Assembly (NCBI GenBank): GCA_035547915.1
Contig: DASZTS010000140.1
Location: forward strand, 62,001-126,000
Length of the DNA: 64,000 nucleotides
Source: DASSFG01 sp035547915
Lineage (GTDB): Bacteria > Planctomycetota > Planctomycetia > Pirellulales > JAICIG01
Direction of reading: 5' to 3'
The notes under the pieces were generated by a model. That model was not told the origin of the DNA, made no database searches, and saw only the letters and a program-made list of their open reading frames with translations. Position numbers and translations under genes: made by a program. Below, piece by piece: positions 42,476-51,669 of this stretch; the first letter of the stretch is position 1, and each line of letters starts with the position of its first letter.

Positions 42476-43567
42476 TTACAGAGCGCCGGTCTGACGCCAG
42501 TCGGCGGCGTCGAGATTGTGGGTCAGCATCTCCACCGATTGGCGACCTCGACCGGGCGCGAACATGAGCAGGCCCACCTCGGGATGCTGCCGGCACCAGT
42601 CGCCGGCCGCTTCCGGACCGAGCACGTAGAGCGCGGTGGAGAGCGCGTCGGCATCGGCCGCGGTCGGTGCGACGACGGTCGCCGAATAGACGCCCTCGGC
42701 CGGCCGGCCGCTGCGCGGATCGAGGATGTGTCCGTAACGGCGACCTTCGTGTCGGAAGAATTGGGTGCCCGCGCCCGAGGTGGCCAGCGCACGATCGCGC
42801 AAGCGAATCTCGACGACCGATCGCTCGGGGCGCAGCGGATGCCGCAGGTCGACGACCCATCCGCCACTGCCGTCCGCCGCCTGGCCACACGCACCGCGGG
42901 CAACGAGGCTGCTCTGTCCGCCGTGCCAGAGAAAGTGGCCGATGCCGGCCGAGACCATCTGCTCGGCCACGCGATCGAGCGCGTAGCCTTTGCCGATGGC
43001 TCCCAGGTTGATCTCCATCCCCGGCTTGAGAAAACGGACCGTCGACGTCTCCGGATGGAGCTGTAGATGTTCGCCGCCGACGCGCTCGCGGGCCTCGGCC
43101 AGATCGGCATCGCCGGGCACCGCTCCCGAGCGACGAAAGAATCCCCAGGCCTTGCTCAACGGGCCTGATGTGATGTCGAAGGCTCCCGTCGTGGCGTGGT
43201 GCAACTCACCGGCCCGTGACAGGAGTTGGAACAGGAGCGGCTCGACCTGCACCGGCCGATCGAAGGCGAAGCGATTGATCCGACTGATATCGCTCGTATC
43301 GCGATACACCGTCATCTGCTCTTCCAGCCTATCGACCAGGTCGAAGGCGGTGAGTGCCGCATCGGAGGCGTTGGGGTATTGGCCGGCGTTGAAGAAGACC
43401 TCGAATTGGCAAGCCATCGCGCGGCGGCCGAGCTGTAGCAGATAGGCTTCGGGGGCGGCGGCTTCTCGCGGCTCGGCATCGCCCGCGGGCACAAGGTCGT
43501 CGATGGCCTGCCGAGCGGCTTCGCCTTTGAGGAACTGACGGCGATTGCTGCGGCGCGGTGTGCTCAT
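42476..43567 (-). CDS. apbE: FAD:protein FMN transferase ApbE
   Basis: A 363-residue ApbE family enzyme that attaches FMN to target proteins such as Rnf/Nqr subunits. The N-terminus has a twin-arginine-like NRRQFLKG. ApbE landmarks: ACQFEVFF, FDITSGPLSKAWGFF, NLGAIGKGYALD, and HILDPRSGRPAEGV with the Mg-binding region. Length is normal for the family plus leader. The ATG at 43567 gives the NRRQ leader. Upstream in-frame Met (43582) is possible. No Rnf/Nqr genes nearby. Confidence 0.92.
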   Translation of the reverse strand: MSTPRRSNRRQFLKGEAARQAIDDLVPAGDAEPREAAAPEAYLLQLGRRAMACQFEVFFNAGQYPNASDAALTAFDLVDRLEEQMTVYRDTSDISRINRFAFDRPVQVEPLLFQLLSRAGELHHATTGAFDITSGPLSKAWGFFRRSGAVPGDADLAEARERVGGEHLQLHPETSTVRFLKPGMEINLGAIGKGYALDRVAEQMVSAGIGHFLWHGGQSSLVARGACGQAADGSGGWVVDLRHPLRPERSVVEIRLRDRALATSGAGTQFFRHEGRRYGHILDPRSGRPAEGVYSATVVAPTAADADALSTALYVLGPEAAGDWCRQHPEVGLLMFAPGRGRQSVEMLTHNLDAADWRQTGAL

Positions 43568-43944
43568 CGGAGAGACCTTCAAAAGCGGCCGGTCTCCAAC
43601 CCCAGCCCAGGTTCATCGCCCCAAAAAAGATTCTTCGCGAGGTCCTGCGTCAAGAATCTTACCGGGCAAGCGGCCGATTTCTACCGCAAAATCATCACGA
43701 AAGCTGGGTACAGCCTGCCTGGCGAACGTCTCCGCTAGTTTCTTAGAGCAATGTGAGACTGCGACCCGCGCGGTCCGTTGGCCATAAGTAGAACTGATTT
43801 CCAATTGCGCAGGGGTTGGACACCACCGAAGCCCGATCTGGTTTCGGTGAGTTCTTCGCGAGCTGTGGTGGTTTGTGCCGCCCTGACCTAGCCTCTCCCA
43901 GAGGGAGGGACCCTACTGCGCCTTCAACACGGTTGCCTGCGCGC
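43568..43944. other. Intergenic region with a dispersed repeat fragment
   Basis: No gene supported. Near 43872-43910 it holds GCCGCCCTGACCTAGCCTCTCCCAGAGGG, one copy of the repeat family that forms the tandem array at 24839, with the CTCTCCC/GGGAGAG stem degraded. Confidence 0.5.
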
Positions 43945-45300
43945 TCAGTCGCGAAAGCCGATGCAGTAGAGATGGTGCGAGGAACGGAGATAGATGCGGC
44001 CGCGGACGAGGGTGGGGGTGGCCATGATGCCGTCTTCGAGCTCGTTCCTGCTCACGGGGGCGAAGGGCGGCGAGGCGCGGAGCACCCAGGCGGTGCCGTC
44101 TTCGTTGACGAGGATCAGGTTGCCGGCGGCGATGACGGGAGAGGCGGTGAACTTGCCTTTGAAGCGTCGCTTGAAGAGCTGTTTGCCGTCCTGCGAATCG
44201 AAGCCGGTGAGCACGCCGTCGTCGTTGAGGTTGAAGAGACGCCCGTCGTAGAGAAGCAGCGAAGGGACGTAGCAGGTGGCCGCCGAATGGGTATCTCGCC
44301 AGAGGACGCGGGATTCTTCCGCATCGACCGCGGCACGCAGGCAGACCGTCTCCTTGTCGGGCATGCCGCCGCTGGCGAACACGAGCGATCCGTCGAACTC
44401 CATCGAGTTGCAGGCGACGAGGGCCGCGCTCTTCTCGGACCAGAGCAGTTCGCCCGTGGCGGGATCGTAGCTGGCGATGATCTTCTTGCCGTTGATGAGT
44501 AATTGCGGCCGGCCGTCGACCTCGGCGATCACCGGCGTGGCGTACGATTCGCCTTCGGGACGGCGGATGCGCCACAACACCTTGCCGGTCTGGCGGTGCA
44601 GTGCCGAGATCGAACCGCCGTCGGGATCGTCGACGGCGACGATGACGAACGACTCGAACAGAACGGGTGAGGCGCCGTAACCGTACGAGTGTGTATGGTA
44701 CGAACCGACACGCGTCTGCCAGACGATCTCGCCGTCGAGGTTGAGCGCGGTCACTACGACGCTCGCCTCGTGCAAGAACGCGGCGAACAGACGCTCACCG
44801 TCGCAGGCCAGCGTCGGATCGGCGTACGTCGCCTTGGGATGGAGTTTTTCCGTGAAGCCGTCGGCGTGGACCGTGGTGCTCCACGCCGATTGGCCGGTGT
44901 CTGCGTCGAACGCTTCGACGCATTGCGTCGGCCGGGGTGAGGCGCGGTAGGTCGTCAGATAGAGGCGAGACCGGACGACGATCGGGCTCGAGTTGCCTTG
45001 GCCGTCGAGCGGCGTCTTCCAGAGCACATTCTTCCCCTCCTGCCATTCCATAGGCGGAGCACCGCCCACGCCGATCGCATCGCGCCGCGGCCCACGCCAC
45101 CACGGCCAATCGTCGGCGGCGATCGAGATCGGCGGCGCCGGCTCGAAGGGCTCCGACAATTTAAGCTCGGTCACCGGCTCGGCGGCGTTCGGCCCCGGAC
45201 CGCTGCCCGCGCCCCCAGACGGATCGCCACGGTTGCAGCCCCAGGAGAGGAAGGCCATGCACAACGAAAGAGCGGCAGCACCGACAAGCCGTCTCGTCAC
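43945..45300 (-). CDS. Exported PQQ-like beta-propeller protein
   Basis: A 451-residue protein with an N-terminal hydrophobic signal ending at a cysteine (LSWGC), possibly a lipoprotein with an atypical lipobox. The rest is a PQQ-type beta-propeller (WPWWRGPRRDAIG at the front; ALHRQTGKVLWRIR, SYDPATGELLWSEKS, GFDSQDGKQLFKRR as blade strands). This planctomycete propeller family probably binds a ligand rather than oxidising alcohol. Start GTG at 45300 is chosen for the signal. It is preceded by a dispersed hairpin repeat. Confidence 0.82.
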   Translation of the reverse strand: MTRRLVGAAALSLCMAFLSWGCNRGDPSGGAGSGPGPNAAEPVTELKLSEPFEPAPPISIAADDWPWWRGPRRDAIGVGGAPPMEWQEGKNVLWKTPLDGQGNSSPIVVRSRLYLTTYRASPRPTQCVEAFDADTGQSAWSTTVHADGFTEKLHPKATYADPTLACDGERLFAAFLHEASVVVTALNLDGEIVWQTRVGSYHTHSYGYGASPVLFESFVIVAVDDPDGGSISALHRQTGKVLWRIRRPEGESYATPVIAEVDGRPQLLINGKKIIASYDPATGELLWSEKSAALVACNSMEFDGSLVFASGGMPDKETVCLRAAVDAEESRVLWRDTHSAATCYVPSLLLYDGRLFNLNDDGVLTGFDSQDGKQLFKRRFKGKFTASPVIAAGNLILVNEDGTAWVLRASPPFAPVSRNELEDGIMATPTLVRGRIYLRSSHHLYCIGFRD

Positions 45301-45319
45301 ATGATCGGCCCGTGGTCCC

Positions 45320-45420
45320 AAAAGCGGCTGACAAAATCCGGAAGCCCGAGCGCCGCGGGCGAAAAATCGGCCGTCACACGCCGATTCTTTTGAAGCTCGA
45401 TCCGGTTTTGTCGTTTGCTC
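45320..45420. repeat. Dispersed hairpin repeat, copy 13 (inverted orientation)
   Basis: Full length. Stem GAAAAATCGGC against GCCGATTCTTTT with a CGTCACAC-type loop. It lies between the two propeller genes, both leftward, in a terminator-like position for the 45445 gene. Confidence 0.85.
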
Positions 45421-45444
45421 CGAAGTGCGATCAACCACGGTGAC

Positions 45445-48012
45445 TCACTTCCAGCCTTCGCTGACGGTCGGCGTGCTCGGCTCGGTACCGCTGGCCGCGA
45501 ATTCATCGGCCCGATCGCCGAGGGCGACGATCCAATCGCGGATCAAGCGCGTGCCAAAGGCATCGACCACCGAGGAACCGACCTTGGGCATCCGGCCCGT
45601 ATCCGGCCGGTTCATGCGTTGATAGAGCAACGACCGTTCGGGATCGCCGGGGGCGACCAACAGCGCGCCTTCGATCCGCAAGTCGCCATGCGCCGGCCGC
45701 CGGCCGATCAGGTTCATCTCGGCCAGCGAGACGTGGTAGCGGAGGTCGAGCGGCGAATTGCCTCCTCCGTAGGGCATGTGGCAGTGTGAACAATTCGCGT
45801 GCAAATAGGAGCGGGCTCGCAACTCGAGCGGGGCCTGTTCGTCGGTGGGGTCGACGAGCTTCGTCAGGAACGGCGGCGCGGTGGACGCGTTCAGATCGAG
45901 CAATCGGGCACGGTCGAAGAACTCGAGCTGGTTCTCGCCGGCGTGTCCGAGCTGACCGGGACGGTTCAACTGGGCCGTCTTGACGCCCAGCAGGTATCCG
46001 GCGGATTTCGTATGACACATCATGCATTCGAACCGGCTTGGATAGTGCCAGACCTGTCGCCGCGGTTCGGTTGCCCCCGGATCGTTGATCTCGTAGGGCC
46101 GATCGAGCCCGTCGCGCTCGACCAGCTCGGCATCGGTCTGTGCGTCGTTCCAGGCGTAGGAATAGACGTGCCAGAGCTTGTTCATATCCTTGTAACGATG
46201 CGTCGGGTCCTCGGGTAGATCCTGCACGACCATCACGCGCGTCTCGACACGCCGCCGGCTCTCGGGCTTGCCCGGTTCGAGTTCCAGCCAGAAGGTCTTC
46301 ACCAGCGCCGCCCCGTTGGGCAGACGCCAGGCGTTCCAGCCGGGCTGGCTCGCATCGAGCGCGATGGCCTCGAAGTCGATCGGCCCGCCGGCGTTGACGG
46401 CCAGGAAACGATCCTTGTAGGCACCGTCGGACCAGAGCTGGCTATTCACGGAATACGGTATCACGCCGACGGCCGGTTGATACTTGGCCGTCGAGGCGAA
46501 CAACCCGGTCTCGCTGAGCTTGCGCGGAAACTGGCGGACGTAGGCCGGGCTGCGTTCCGTCGGAGGCGTTTCCGCCAACTCGAAGATCTGGCCGCCCACG
46601 TGATCCAGGATCAGCACCTCGCCGGCGCAGTCGATCGCGAAGCCGGAGATGCGCAGCGGCGTGTCGGCGATCATGGTGTTGACGACCGGCTGGTCTCCCT
46701 CGCGGGCGATGCTCCAGACGGTCCCCGTGTCGTAGTCGGCGTAGAGATAGCAGCCGTCGAGCTCCGGCAACTTCGCGCCGTGATAGACATGCCCGCCCGT
46801 GATGCTGCGCATGACCGCGTGCGATTGCTCCACCACCGGCGGTACGATGGGAGTAGGGCCGCGCTTCCGCTCGGGAAAGAGCGGGTGGGCCCCTTCGAAA
46901 AGACTCCAGCCGCAGTTGTCGCCGCGATGGATGAGATGGACCGATTCCCACAGGTCCTGCCCCACGTCGGCCGCCCACAACTCGCCCGTCTCGCGATCGA
47001 ACGACATCTTCCAGACCTGGCGCAGACCGTAACTCCAGATCTCCGGCCGGGCTCCCTCGGTATCGACGAACGGATTATCGGTCGGCACCGCATAGGCCCG
47101 GCCCTCGGGCGGATGATCGACATCGAGGCGCAGAATCGAAGCGTGCAGGTCGCTGATATCCTGGCCCGTCTCCTTGTAGTCGTAGGCCCCCTTGTCGCCG
47201 ACGGAGACATACAGATAGCCGTCGGGCCCGAATTCCAAACAGCCGCCCTCGTGCCCGAGCATCTCCCACCCGATGATCGTCTTCTCCGACTGCCGATCGA
47301 CCAGGCCGGTCTGTCTGTTCGCCGTGAATCGGGCCACCCGCAGCGACGACGGATCGCGATCATGATAGGTGACGTACAAGAAGCCGTTCTCGGCGAATCG
47401 CGGATGCACGGCCATGCCCCAGATGACGTGCTGCACGTCGATCAATTCGACGACCTGCCCCGTCTCGCGAGCGTCGGCGAACGAGAGCACGCGTCCTTGT
47501 TCTTCGGCCAAGAACCAACGTTCGGCGCTCTCGCTCCACGTCAGTACGACGGGGTTCTTGAAATGCAGATTGGGGAAGGCCAGCCGCGATTGATACGGCG
47601 GCGGGAGTTCTGGCGTGCCCAATAGGCGCGACGACGTCCACCGCACGAGCGTCGCCGGATCGCTCTCGCGCCGAAAGCTCCGCGCCCACCGGAACGGCTG
47701 CGACGCGATCCGCCGGCCCAGCGCGGCGGCCAGCCGACCCGCCTCCCGCGACTGGCTCACGAACCGCTCGCCGCGAACATACGAACAATACACCGCACCC
47801 GCGAGCAGCACCGCGGTGCCGGCCCAACGAACCCTCTTCAACCGGCACAACACATATCCGCCGCCGATCGCCGCCAGCCAGACCAAGGGCAACAACAAGA
47901 AGGTCCGCAGGCCCCAACGACGCGCCAACTCGTAACATACGCCGAGCGCGACGAGCGACCACAACCACCAAAATCGCTTGATCGTCCTGCCCATGCCGAG
48001 GGAGCCGTCCAT
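45445..48012 (-). CDS. Membrane-anchored GSDH propeller fused to a dihaem region
   Basis: An 855-residue protein. Three N-terminal membrane segments (residues about 10-80), then a sugar/sorbosone-dehydrogenase (GSDH/Hhip-like) beta-propeller at about 130-480 (GMAVHPRFAENGFLYVTY; LEFGPDGYLYVSVGDKG). The C-terminal part contains two haem motifs, CMMCH near residue 664 and CSHCH near 742, with a DPxRSLLYQRM Met-ligand region. Known relatives oxidise sugars with PQQ and pass electrons to cytochromes; a dihaem tail on the same chain would keep that transfer internal. Substrate unknown. Confidence 0.85.
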   Translation of the reverse strand: MDGSLGMGRTIKRFWWLWSLVALGVCYELARRWGLRTFLLLPLVWLAAIGGGYVLCRLKRVRWAGTAVLLAGAVYCSYVRGERFVSQSREAGRLAAALGRRIASQPFRWARSFRRESDPATLVRWTSSRLLGTPELPPPYQSRLAFPNLHFKNPVVLTWSESAERWFLAEEQGRVLSFADARETGQVVELIDVQHVIWGMAVHPRFAENGFLYVTYHDRDPSSLRVARFTANRQTGLVDRQSEKTIIGWEMLGHEGGCLEFGPDGYLYVSVGDKGAYDYKETGQDISDLHASILRLDVDHPPEGRAYAVPTDNPFVDTEGARPEIWSYGLRQVWKMSFDRETGELWAADVGQDLWESVHLIHRGDNCGWSLFEGAHPLFPERKRGPTPIVPPVVEQSHAVMRSITGGHVYHGAKLPELDGCYLYADYDTGTVWSIAREGDQPVVNTMIADTPLRISGFAIDCAGEVLILDHVGGQIFELAETPPTERSPAYVRQFPRKLSETGLFASTAKYQPAVGVIPYSVNSQLWSDGAYKDRFLAVNAGGPIDFEAIALDASQPGWNAWRLPNGAALVKTFWLELEPGKPESRRRVETRVMVVQDLPEDPTHRYKDMNKLWHVYSYAWNDAQTDAELVERDGLDRPYEINDPGATEPRRQVWHYPSRFECMMCHTKSAGYLLGVKTAQLNRPGQLGHAGENQLEFFDRARLLDLNASTAPPFLTKLVDPTDEQAPLELRARSYLHANCSHCHMPYGGGNSPLDLRYHVSLAEMNLIGRRPAHGDLRIEGALLVAPGDPERSLLYQRMNRPDTGRMPKVGSSVVDAFGTRLIRDWIVALGDRADEFAASGTEPSTPTVSEGWK

Positions 48013-48065
48013 TGTGACAAGCCGAAAGCCCCTGAGCGGTCTACGACTCTGTCTATCGATTTGCG

Positions 48066-48156
48066 CGAGCGCCGGTTCCGAAACCGCAACCGACGGGCGA
48101 AAAATCGGTCCTGCACCGCCGATCTTTCTGAAGCCGATCCGGTTTTGTCGCTCTTA
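48066..48156. repeat. Dispersed hairpin repeat, copy 14 (inverted orientation)
   Basis: Diverged. The stem is AAAAATCGG against CCGATCTTT with several loop changes, and the right end TTTTGTCGCTCTTA is kept. It lies upstream of the 45445 gene; the rest of the 48013-48380 gap shows nothing. Confidence 0.7.
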
Positions 48157-48380
48157 AAAAGTGCCCGCCGGTCGTCCGCAGGACCGGCAGTTTTTTCGGA
48201 ATCTCAGCGGCCCAAATTCAACTCTATCGTGGCCGACAAGGCCGTTCAAGGATGGGGAAACCGTTGGGAAACCGTGGTCCATGCTGATGAAAGCCCAACA
48301 AGTGATGTACAATGGGACGATTGACGAGCAGTGCTGCGGTGACTTGTACCAATGGTTGGTATCTCGAAGGAGCTGCTTCG

Positions 48381-48965
48381 ATGCGTACGTGGCTGATCAT
48401 GTGCGTGGCGTCATTGGCGGCGAACGACGTGTGGGCCCAGGTTGCGCCGGTGGCGGGAATGACGAACCGGAGCGTCCCTCGGACCGACATGGGAATCGGC
48501 ACCGCGAATATTGGCAGCCGGGCAGGGATGCAACGTTCAACGCCGACCGTGCAACGAAGCTACGGAAGCTATTACGGGCAGAATAACAGCACGGCGTTCG
48601 GACGGACGATCACCGTTGCCCCGATGGCCGCGAGCACTATCGGTCAGCCGCTCGTGAATCCCAACCAGCCGACCGTGTTTCAGGATAACGGAACGCAACC
48701 TACTATGTTCCGGAACAGCCTGTCGCCGTCTCGCAATGTCGGTTCGTTCAGCGGACAGGGCTTCGGAGAATTGTCGATTTCGCCGGCCGTTGGCCTGGGC
48801 AATATAAATATTCAAGCGAGGCAGATCGCTCAGACACCTGCCCCGGTCCAAACACGACAGGCGGCTCAGATATCCGCCCCGGTTCAGATCGCGCAGCCAC
48901 GCCAACCGTCGGCACCATTTAATGTCCCGTCGACGTTCAACGCCTTCCAACGACGGCCGTTCTGA
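48381..48965 (+). CDS. Exported low-complexity protein
   Basis: A 194-residue protein with a signal peptide (MRTWLIMCVASLAANDVWA). The mature part is Asn/Gln/Ser/Pro-rich and probably disordered, with repeats such as TPAPVQTRQAAQ and SAPVQIAQPRQ. AAGGAG lies eight bases before the ATG at 48381. Function unknown; possibly a surface or matrix protein. Confidence 0.7.
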   Translation: MRTWLIMCVASLAANDVWAQVAPVAGMTNRSVPRTDMGIGTANIGSRAGMQRSTPTVQRSYGSYYGQNNSTAFGRTITVAPMAASTIGQPLVNPNQPTVFQDNGTQPTMFRNSLSPSRNVGSFSGQGFGELSISPAVGLGNINIQARQIAQTPAPVQTRQAAQISAPVQIAQPRQPSAPFNVPSTFNAFQRRPF

Positions 48966-49030
48966 CTATGGGGCGACTCGCGCCTACCACAGACATCGGA
49001 TTGAAGGTGAATTGCGCACGGTGTATGGGC

Positions 49031-49285
49031 CTAGCTTTCTTTTGCGATCAAGACGCCAATCGCCGCCGGACATGCCGCACCGATCGCGAACGACCGCGAC
49101 CAGCGACCGCCCTGAGCGATCGTCACGAAGATCGGAGCCGACAACACCATGAGCCCGAGCCGGAGCCCCATCTGCAACTCTCGGGAATGACGGTTAGCAT
49201 CCGTCGTGAGGCACGCAACGAGACCTCCGACAATAAGCGGCGCGGCGAGCATCCATTTCAAGCCGAACTGAAACGGTCGGGTCAT
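49031..49285 (-). CDS. Small FQF-leader membrane protein
   Basis: An 84-residue protein opening MTRPFQFGLKWMLAAPLIVG, the planctomycete leader, with two to three hydrophobic segments. Convergent with the 48381 gene. The ATG at 49285 is chosen because the leader starts there. Function unknown. Confidence 0.7.
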   Translation of the reverse strand: MTRPFQFGLKWMLAAPLIVGGLVACLTTDANRHSRELQMGLRLGLMVLSAPIFVTIAQGGRWSRSFAIGAACPAAIGVLIAKES

Positions 49286-49493
49286 GGAAGTATTAGACCG
49301 CGCCAGCAGTGACCTCTCGGCGGGCATGGTGCGGTGCACAGCCCCATTTTTTTGCTGTGAGCGGGCTTTCTCGCATGGCCTTTCTGGCTGAGCGAGGGCA
49401 CCGACACGTTCTCGCGATTCGGCGCGATTGGGCACACTACCTGCGGGCCAGGGCGCTATGGCCCCCTGAGTCTGAGAGACGTGAGGCGTGTCG

Positions 49494-50291
49494 ATGTGGC
49501 GCATTTTGATCCTGGCGAGCCTGTCTGTGTGCCTGTTGTCGGCCGGGGCGTTCGGTCAGGACGATCGGAAGACCGTCACGCTCGAAGTCTATTTGCCCGA
49601 GAGCGCCCGGCTGTTCATAGAAGGTCGGGAATCGCACTCCACCAGAACGATGCGTCGCTTCGTGTCGTCGCCGCTGGCGCCGGGCAAGTATTCTTACACC
49701 CTCAAGGCGATCATCCCCGGCCGAAATGGCTCGCGAACGGTCACCGAGCGTATCGATGTCCGGCCGGGCGACTTCGAATCGATCGACCTGCGCGGGCAGG
49801 GCGAACGGCCCATGGCCGACGTCGAATATGAGCCGACGCCGCAGAAGGTCGTCGACGCGCTGTTGCGGCTTGCCGAGGTGGGCCGAGACGACGTGCTCTG
49901 GGACCTCGGCTGCGGCGACGGACGTATCCCGGTGACGGCGGCCGAGGCCTACGGCTGCCGGGCACGGGGCTTCGATATCGACCCCGCGCGCGTCGAAGAC
50001 TCCCTCGCCAACGCACGCACACATCGTGTGGAACGACTCGTCGCGATCGAGCAGCGCGACATCTTCACGCTCGACATGAGCGAGGGGCCGACGATCGTTA
50101 CGCTCTACCTGCTGCCGCGCCTGAACGCCCGATTGCTGCCGCAACTCCGCGAGCTGCCACCCGACGCGCGCGTCATCTCCGTCGCGCACCGCATGGCCGA
50201 CATCGAGCCCGATCGGCACATCGTGGTCGATACCGAATTGGGCGAGTTCGACATCTATCTTTGGAAAGCAGCGACACTCCGACGCAATTGA
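49494..50291 (+). CDS. Exported TIGR03000-domain protein fused to a methyltransferase
   Basis: A 265-residue protein. Residues 1-22 are a signal peptide (ILILASLSVCLLSAGAFG). Residues about 30-80 match the planctomycete TIGR03000 domain (ARLFIEGRESHSTRTMRRF, LAPGKYSYTLKA). Residues about 105-265 are a class I SAM-dependent methyltransferase (VLWDLGCGDGRIPVTAAEAY, motif I). An exported methyltransferase is puzzling because SAM is cytoplasmic. The methyltransferase part looks complete. A GTG two codons upstream is possible. Confidence 0.85.
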   Translation: MWRILILASLSVCLLSAGAFGQDDRKTVTLEVYLPESARLFIEGRESHSTRTMRRFVSSPLAPGKYSYTLKAIIPGRNGSRTVTERIDVRPGDFESIDLRGQGERPMADVEYEPTPQKVVDALLRLAEVGRDDVLWDLGCGDGRIPVTAAEAYGCRARGFDIDPARVEDSLANARTHRVERLVAIEQRDIFTLDMSEGPTIVTLYLLPRLNARLLPQLRELPPDARVISVAHRMADIEPDRHIVVDTELGEFDIYLWKAATLRRN

Positions 50292-51085
50292 CGCCATCGC
50301 AGCCGTCACGCTCCGGTGGAGGTGGTCCGCTCCGAGGTCTTCCCAAGGGCTTGGTGAATCGCCAAATCCGGCGGCGGTCGCGTGTATTGGTGACTCAAAC
50401 ACGCCCGTCCAGAGACGTGCCACCCGGCCGAACTCGATCGGCTCTCCCTGCCCGATCTGGAGGCTGGCGCGCTCAGCGCACGAAAAAACCCCGTTGGCTG
50501 GCGACCAGCGGGGCGGAGTATCGGAATGGAATCGGAAAAGCGATGTTCTCCAACCGCATTCCGTGATGAACGGTCTATCGGCTCGCAGAGTCGGCCGGCT
50601 TCACAGGCTCGGGTTGGATCGCACTTCGGCGCAACGCGTCGATGTTTACTGCCACGACGGGTTTCCGGCGCTCTGCCGAAAAACCGGCGCTGACGATGAT
50701 TACGGATTCTTTGTGTGCCGCGGATCGGCCTTAACCTTATTGCCACCCGTGCCCTTCTGTCGCCAACGCATTCGCTGCATCGGTCGCGGCGCGGGAGTTG
50801 CTCGATTGCCTAAGTATGCACTTCACGGCTGTATGATGACGGTCGTTTGCCCGTGCTGGGGCGGGCCTCTCGGCCGAAGTATGTCGGTGGCCGTCGCCGT
50901 CATGCTGCTATAGCTCGCTTGCAGCGGGGCGTCCTCACGCGTCAAGGACGATCGACGAGGCCGTCGAAGATGTCGCCACGGCGGGAGGTCACTGTCGGGC
51001 ACGCGACCCGATCCACAACGGCGAAGCGTCGAAACTTCGACCGTGGTGCAACCCAGGGAACGTCGAAACGGCTAAACAGTAATTC
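50292..51085. other. Intergenic region
   Basis: No gene supported over about 790 bp. It contains one clear terminator-like hairpin (50483-50513). The 50560-50900 stretch has no stable open frame with a ribosome site. Confidence 0.45.
50483..50513 (-). terminator. Orphan intrinsic terminator, leftward
   Basis: On the minus strand CCCCGCTGG, loop, CCAACGGGG and six Ts. No leftward gene ends here: the nearest leftward coding sequence upstream ends at 51670. It could end a small RNA or an antisense transcript toward the 49494 gene. Confidence 0.6.
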
Positions 51086-51478
51086 ATGCCCCGTCTATCG
51101 GAAGGTGTCAGTGCTCGCGTGCTCGTCGTAGAAGATCATGCGGACACGGCCGACTTCTTATCTCGGTATGCTCGCTTGGTGGGATGTAACGTACGCACCG
51201 CTTCGACGGCGGCCCAGGCTCTGGAGACTTCGCTCGAATTCCGTCCGCAGATCGTCTTCTTGGACATCGGCCTGCCCGACATGGACGGGTGGGAGCTTGC
51301 CAAGCGACTGCGGCGCGACCTCGCGCCAACCGATCCCGTGTTGATCGCCATCACGGCCTATCGCAGCGAGGAGGACCGGATGCGTTCGCTCGAAGCCGGC
51401 ATCGACTATCACCTCAACAAACCGGCCTTTCGGCAAGAGCTCATGCGGTTGCTGTTGCAGCTTGCGTGGAAGAATTGA
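51086..51478 (+). CDS. Stand-alone response-regulator receiver
   Basis: A 130-residue CheY-like receiver, closely similar in layout to the 40655 protein: VVEDHADT acidic pocket, IVFLDIGLPDMDGW with the phospho-acceptor, AITAY switch threonine, LNKPAF lysine. No output domain. In-frame Met near SEGVSARV is the start used. No kinase nearby. Confidence 0.9.
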   Translation: MPRLSEGVSARVLVVEDHADTADFLSRYARLVGCNVRTASTAAQALETSLEFRPQIVFLDIGLPDMDGWELAKRLRRDLAPTDPVLIAITAYRSEEDRMRSLEAGIDYHLNKPAFRQELMRLLLQLAWKN

Positions 51479-51669
51479 GCCGTTCCGACATCGTAGAGGA
51501 GCGTCCCGCTTCCTTCCCCACCTTCGGAACAAACATCGACGAAGGGTCGAGGCACCTTGCCACGCCGCGGTCCAATGGCCGTCCGCGCCTTCGTGGTTCA
51601 CGAGTACGCGACCAGGCAGCGTGCGCTCGCGCGTCTCGGTGTGGCGGATCGCGCCATCACGGCGGGTGC

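Noticed and set aside
43613..43804. Short open frames between apbE and the propeller gene.
   Set aside because: No ribosome site, coupling or recognisable motif; the stretch includes a repeat fragment.
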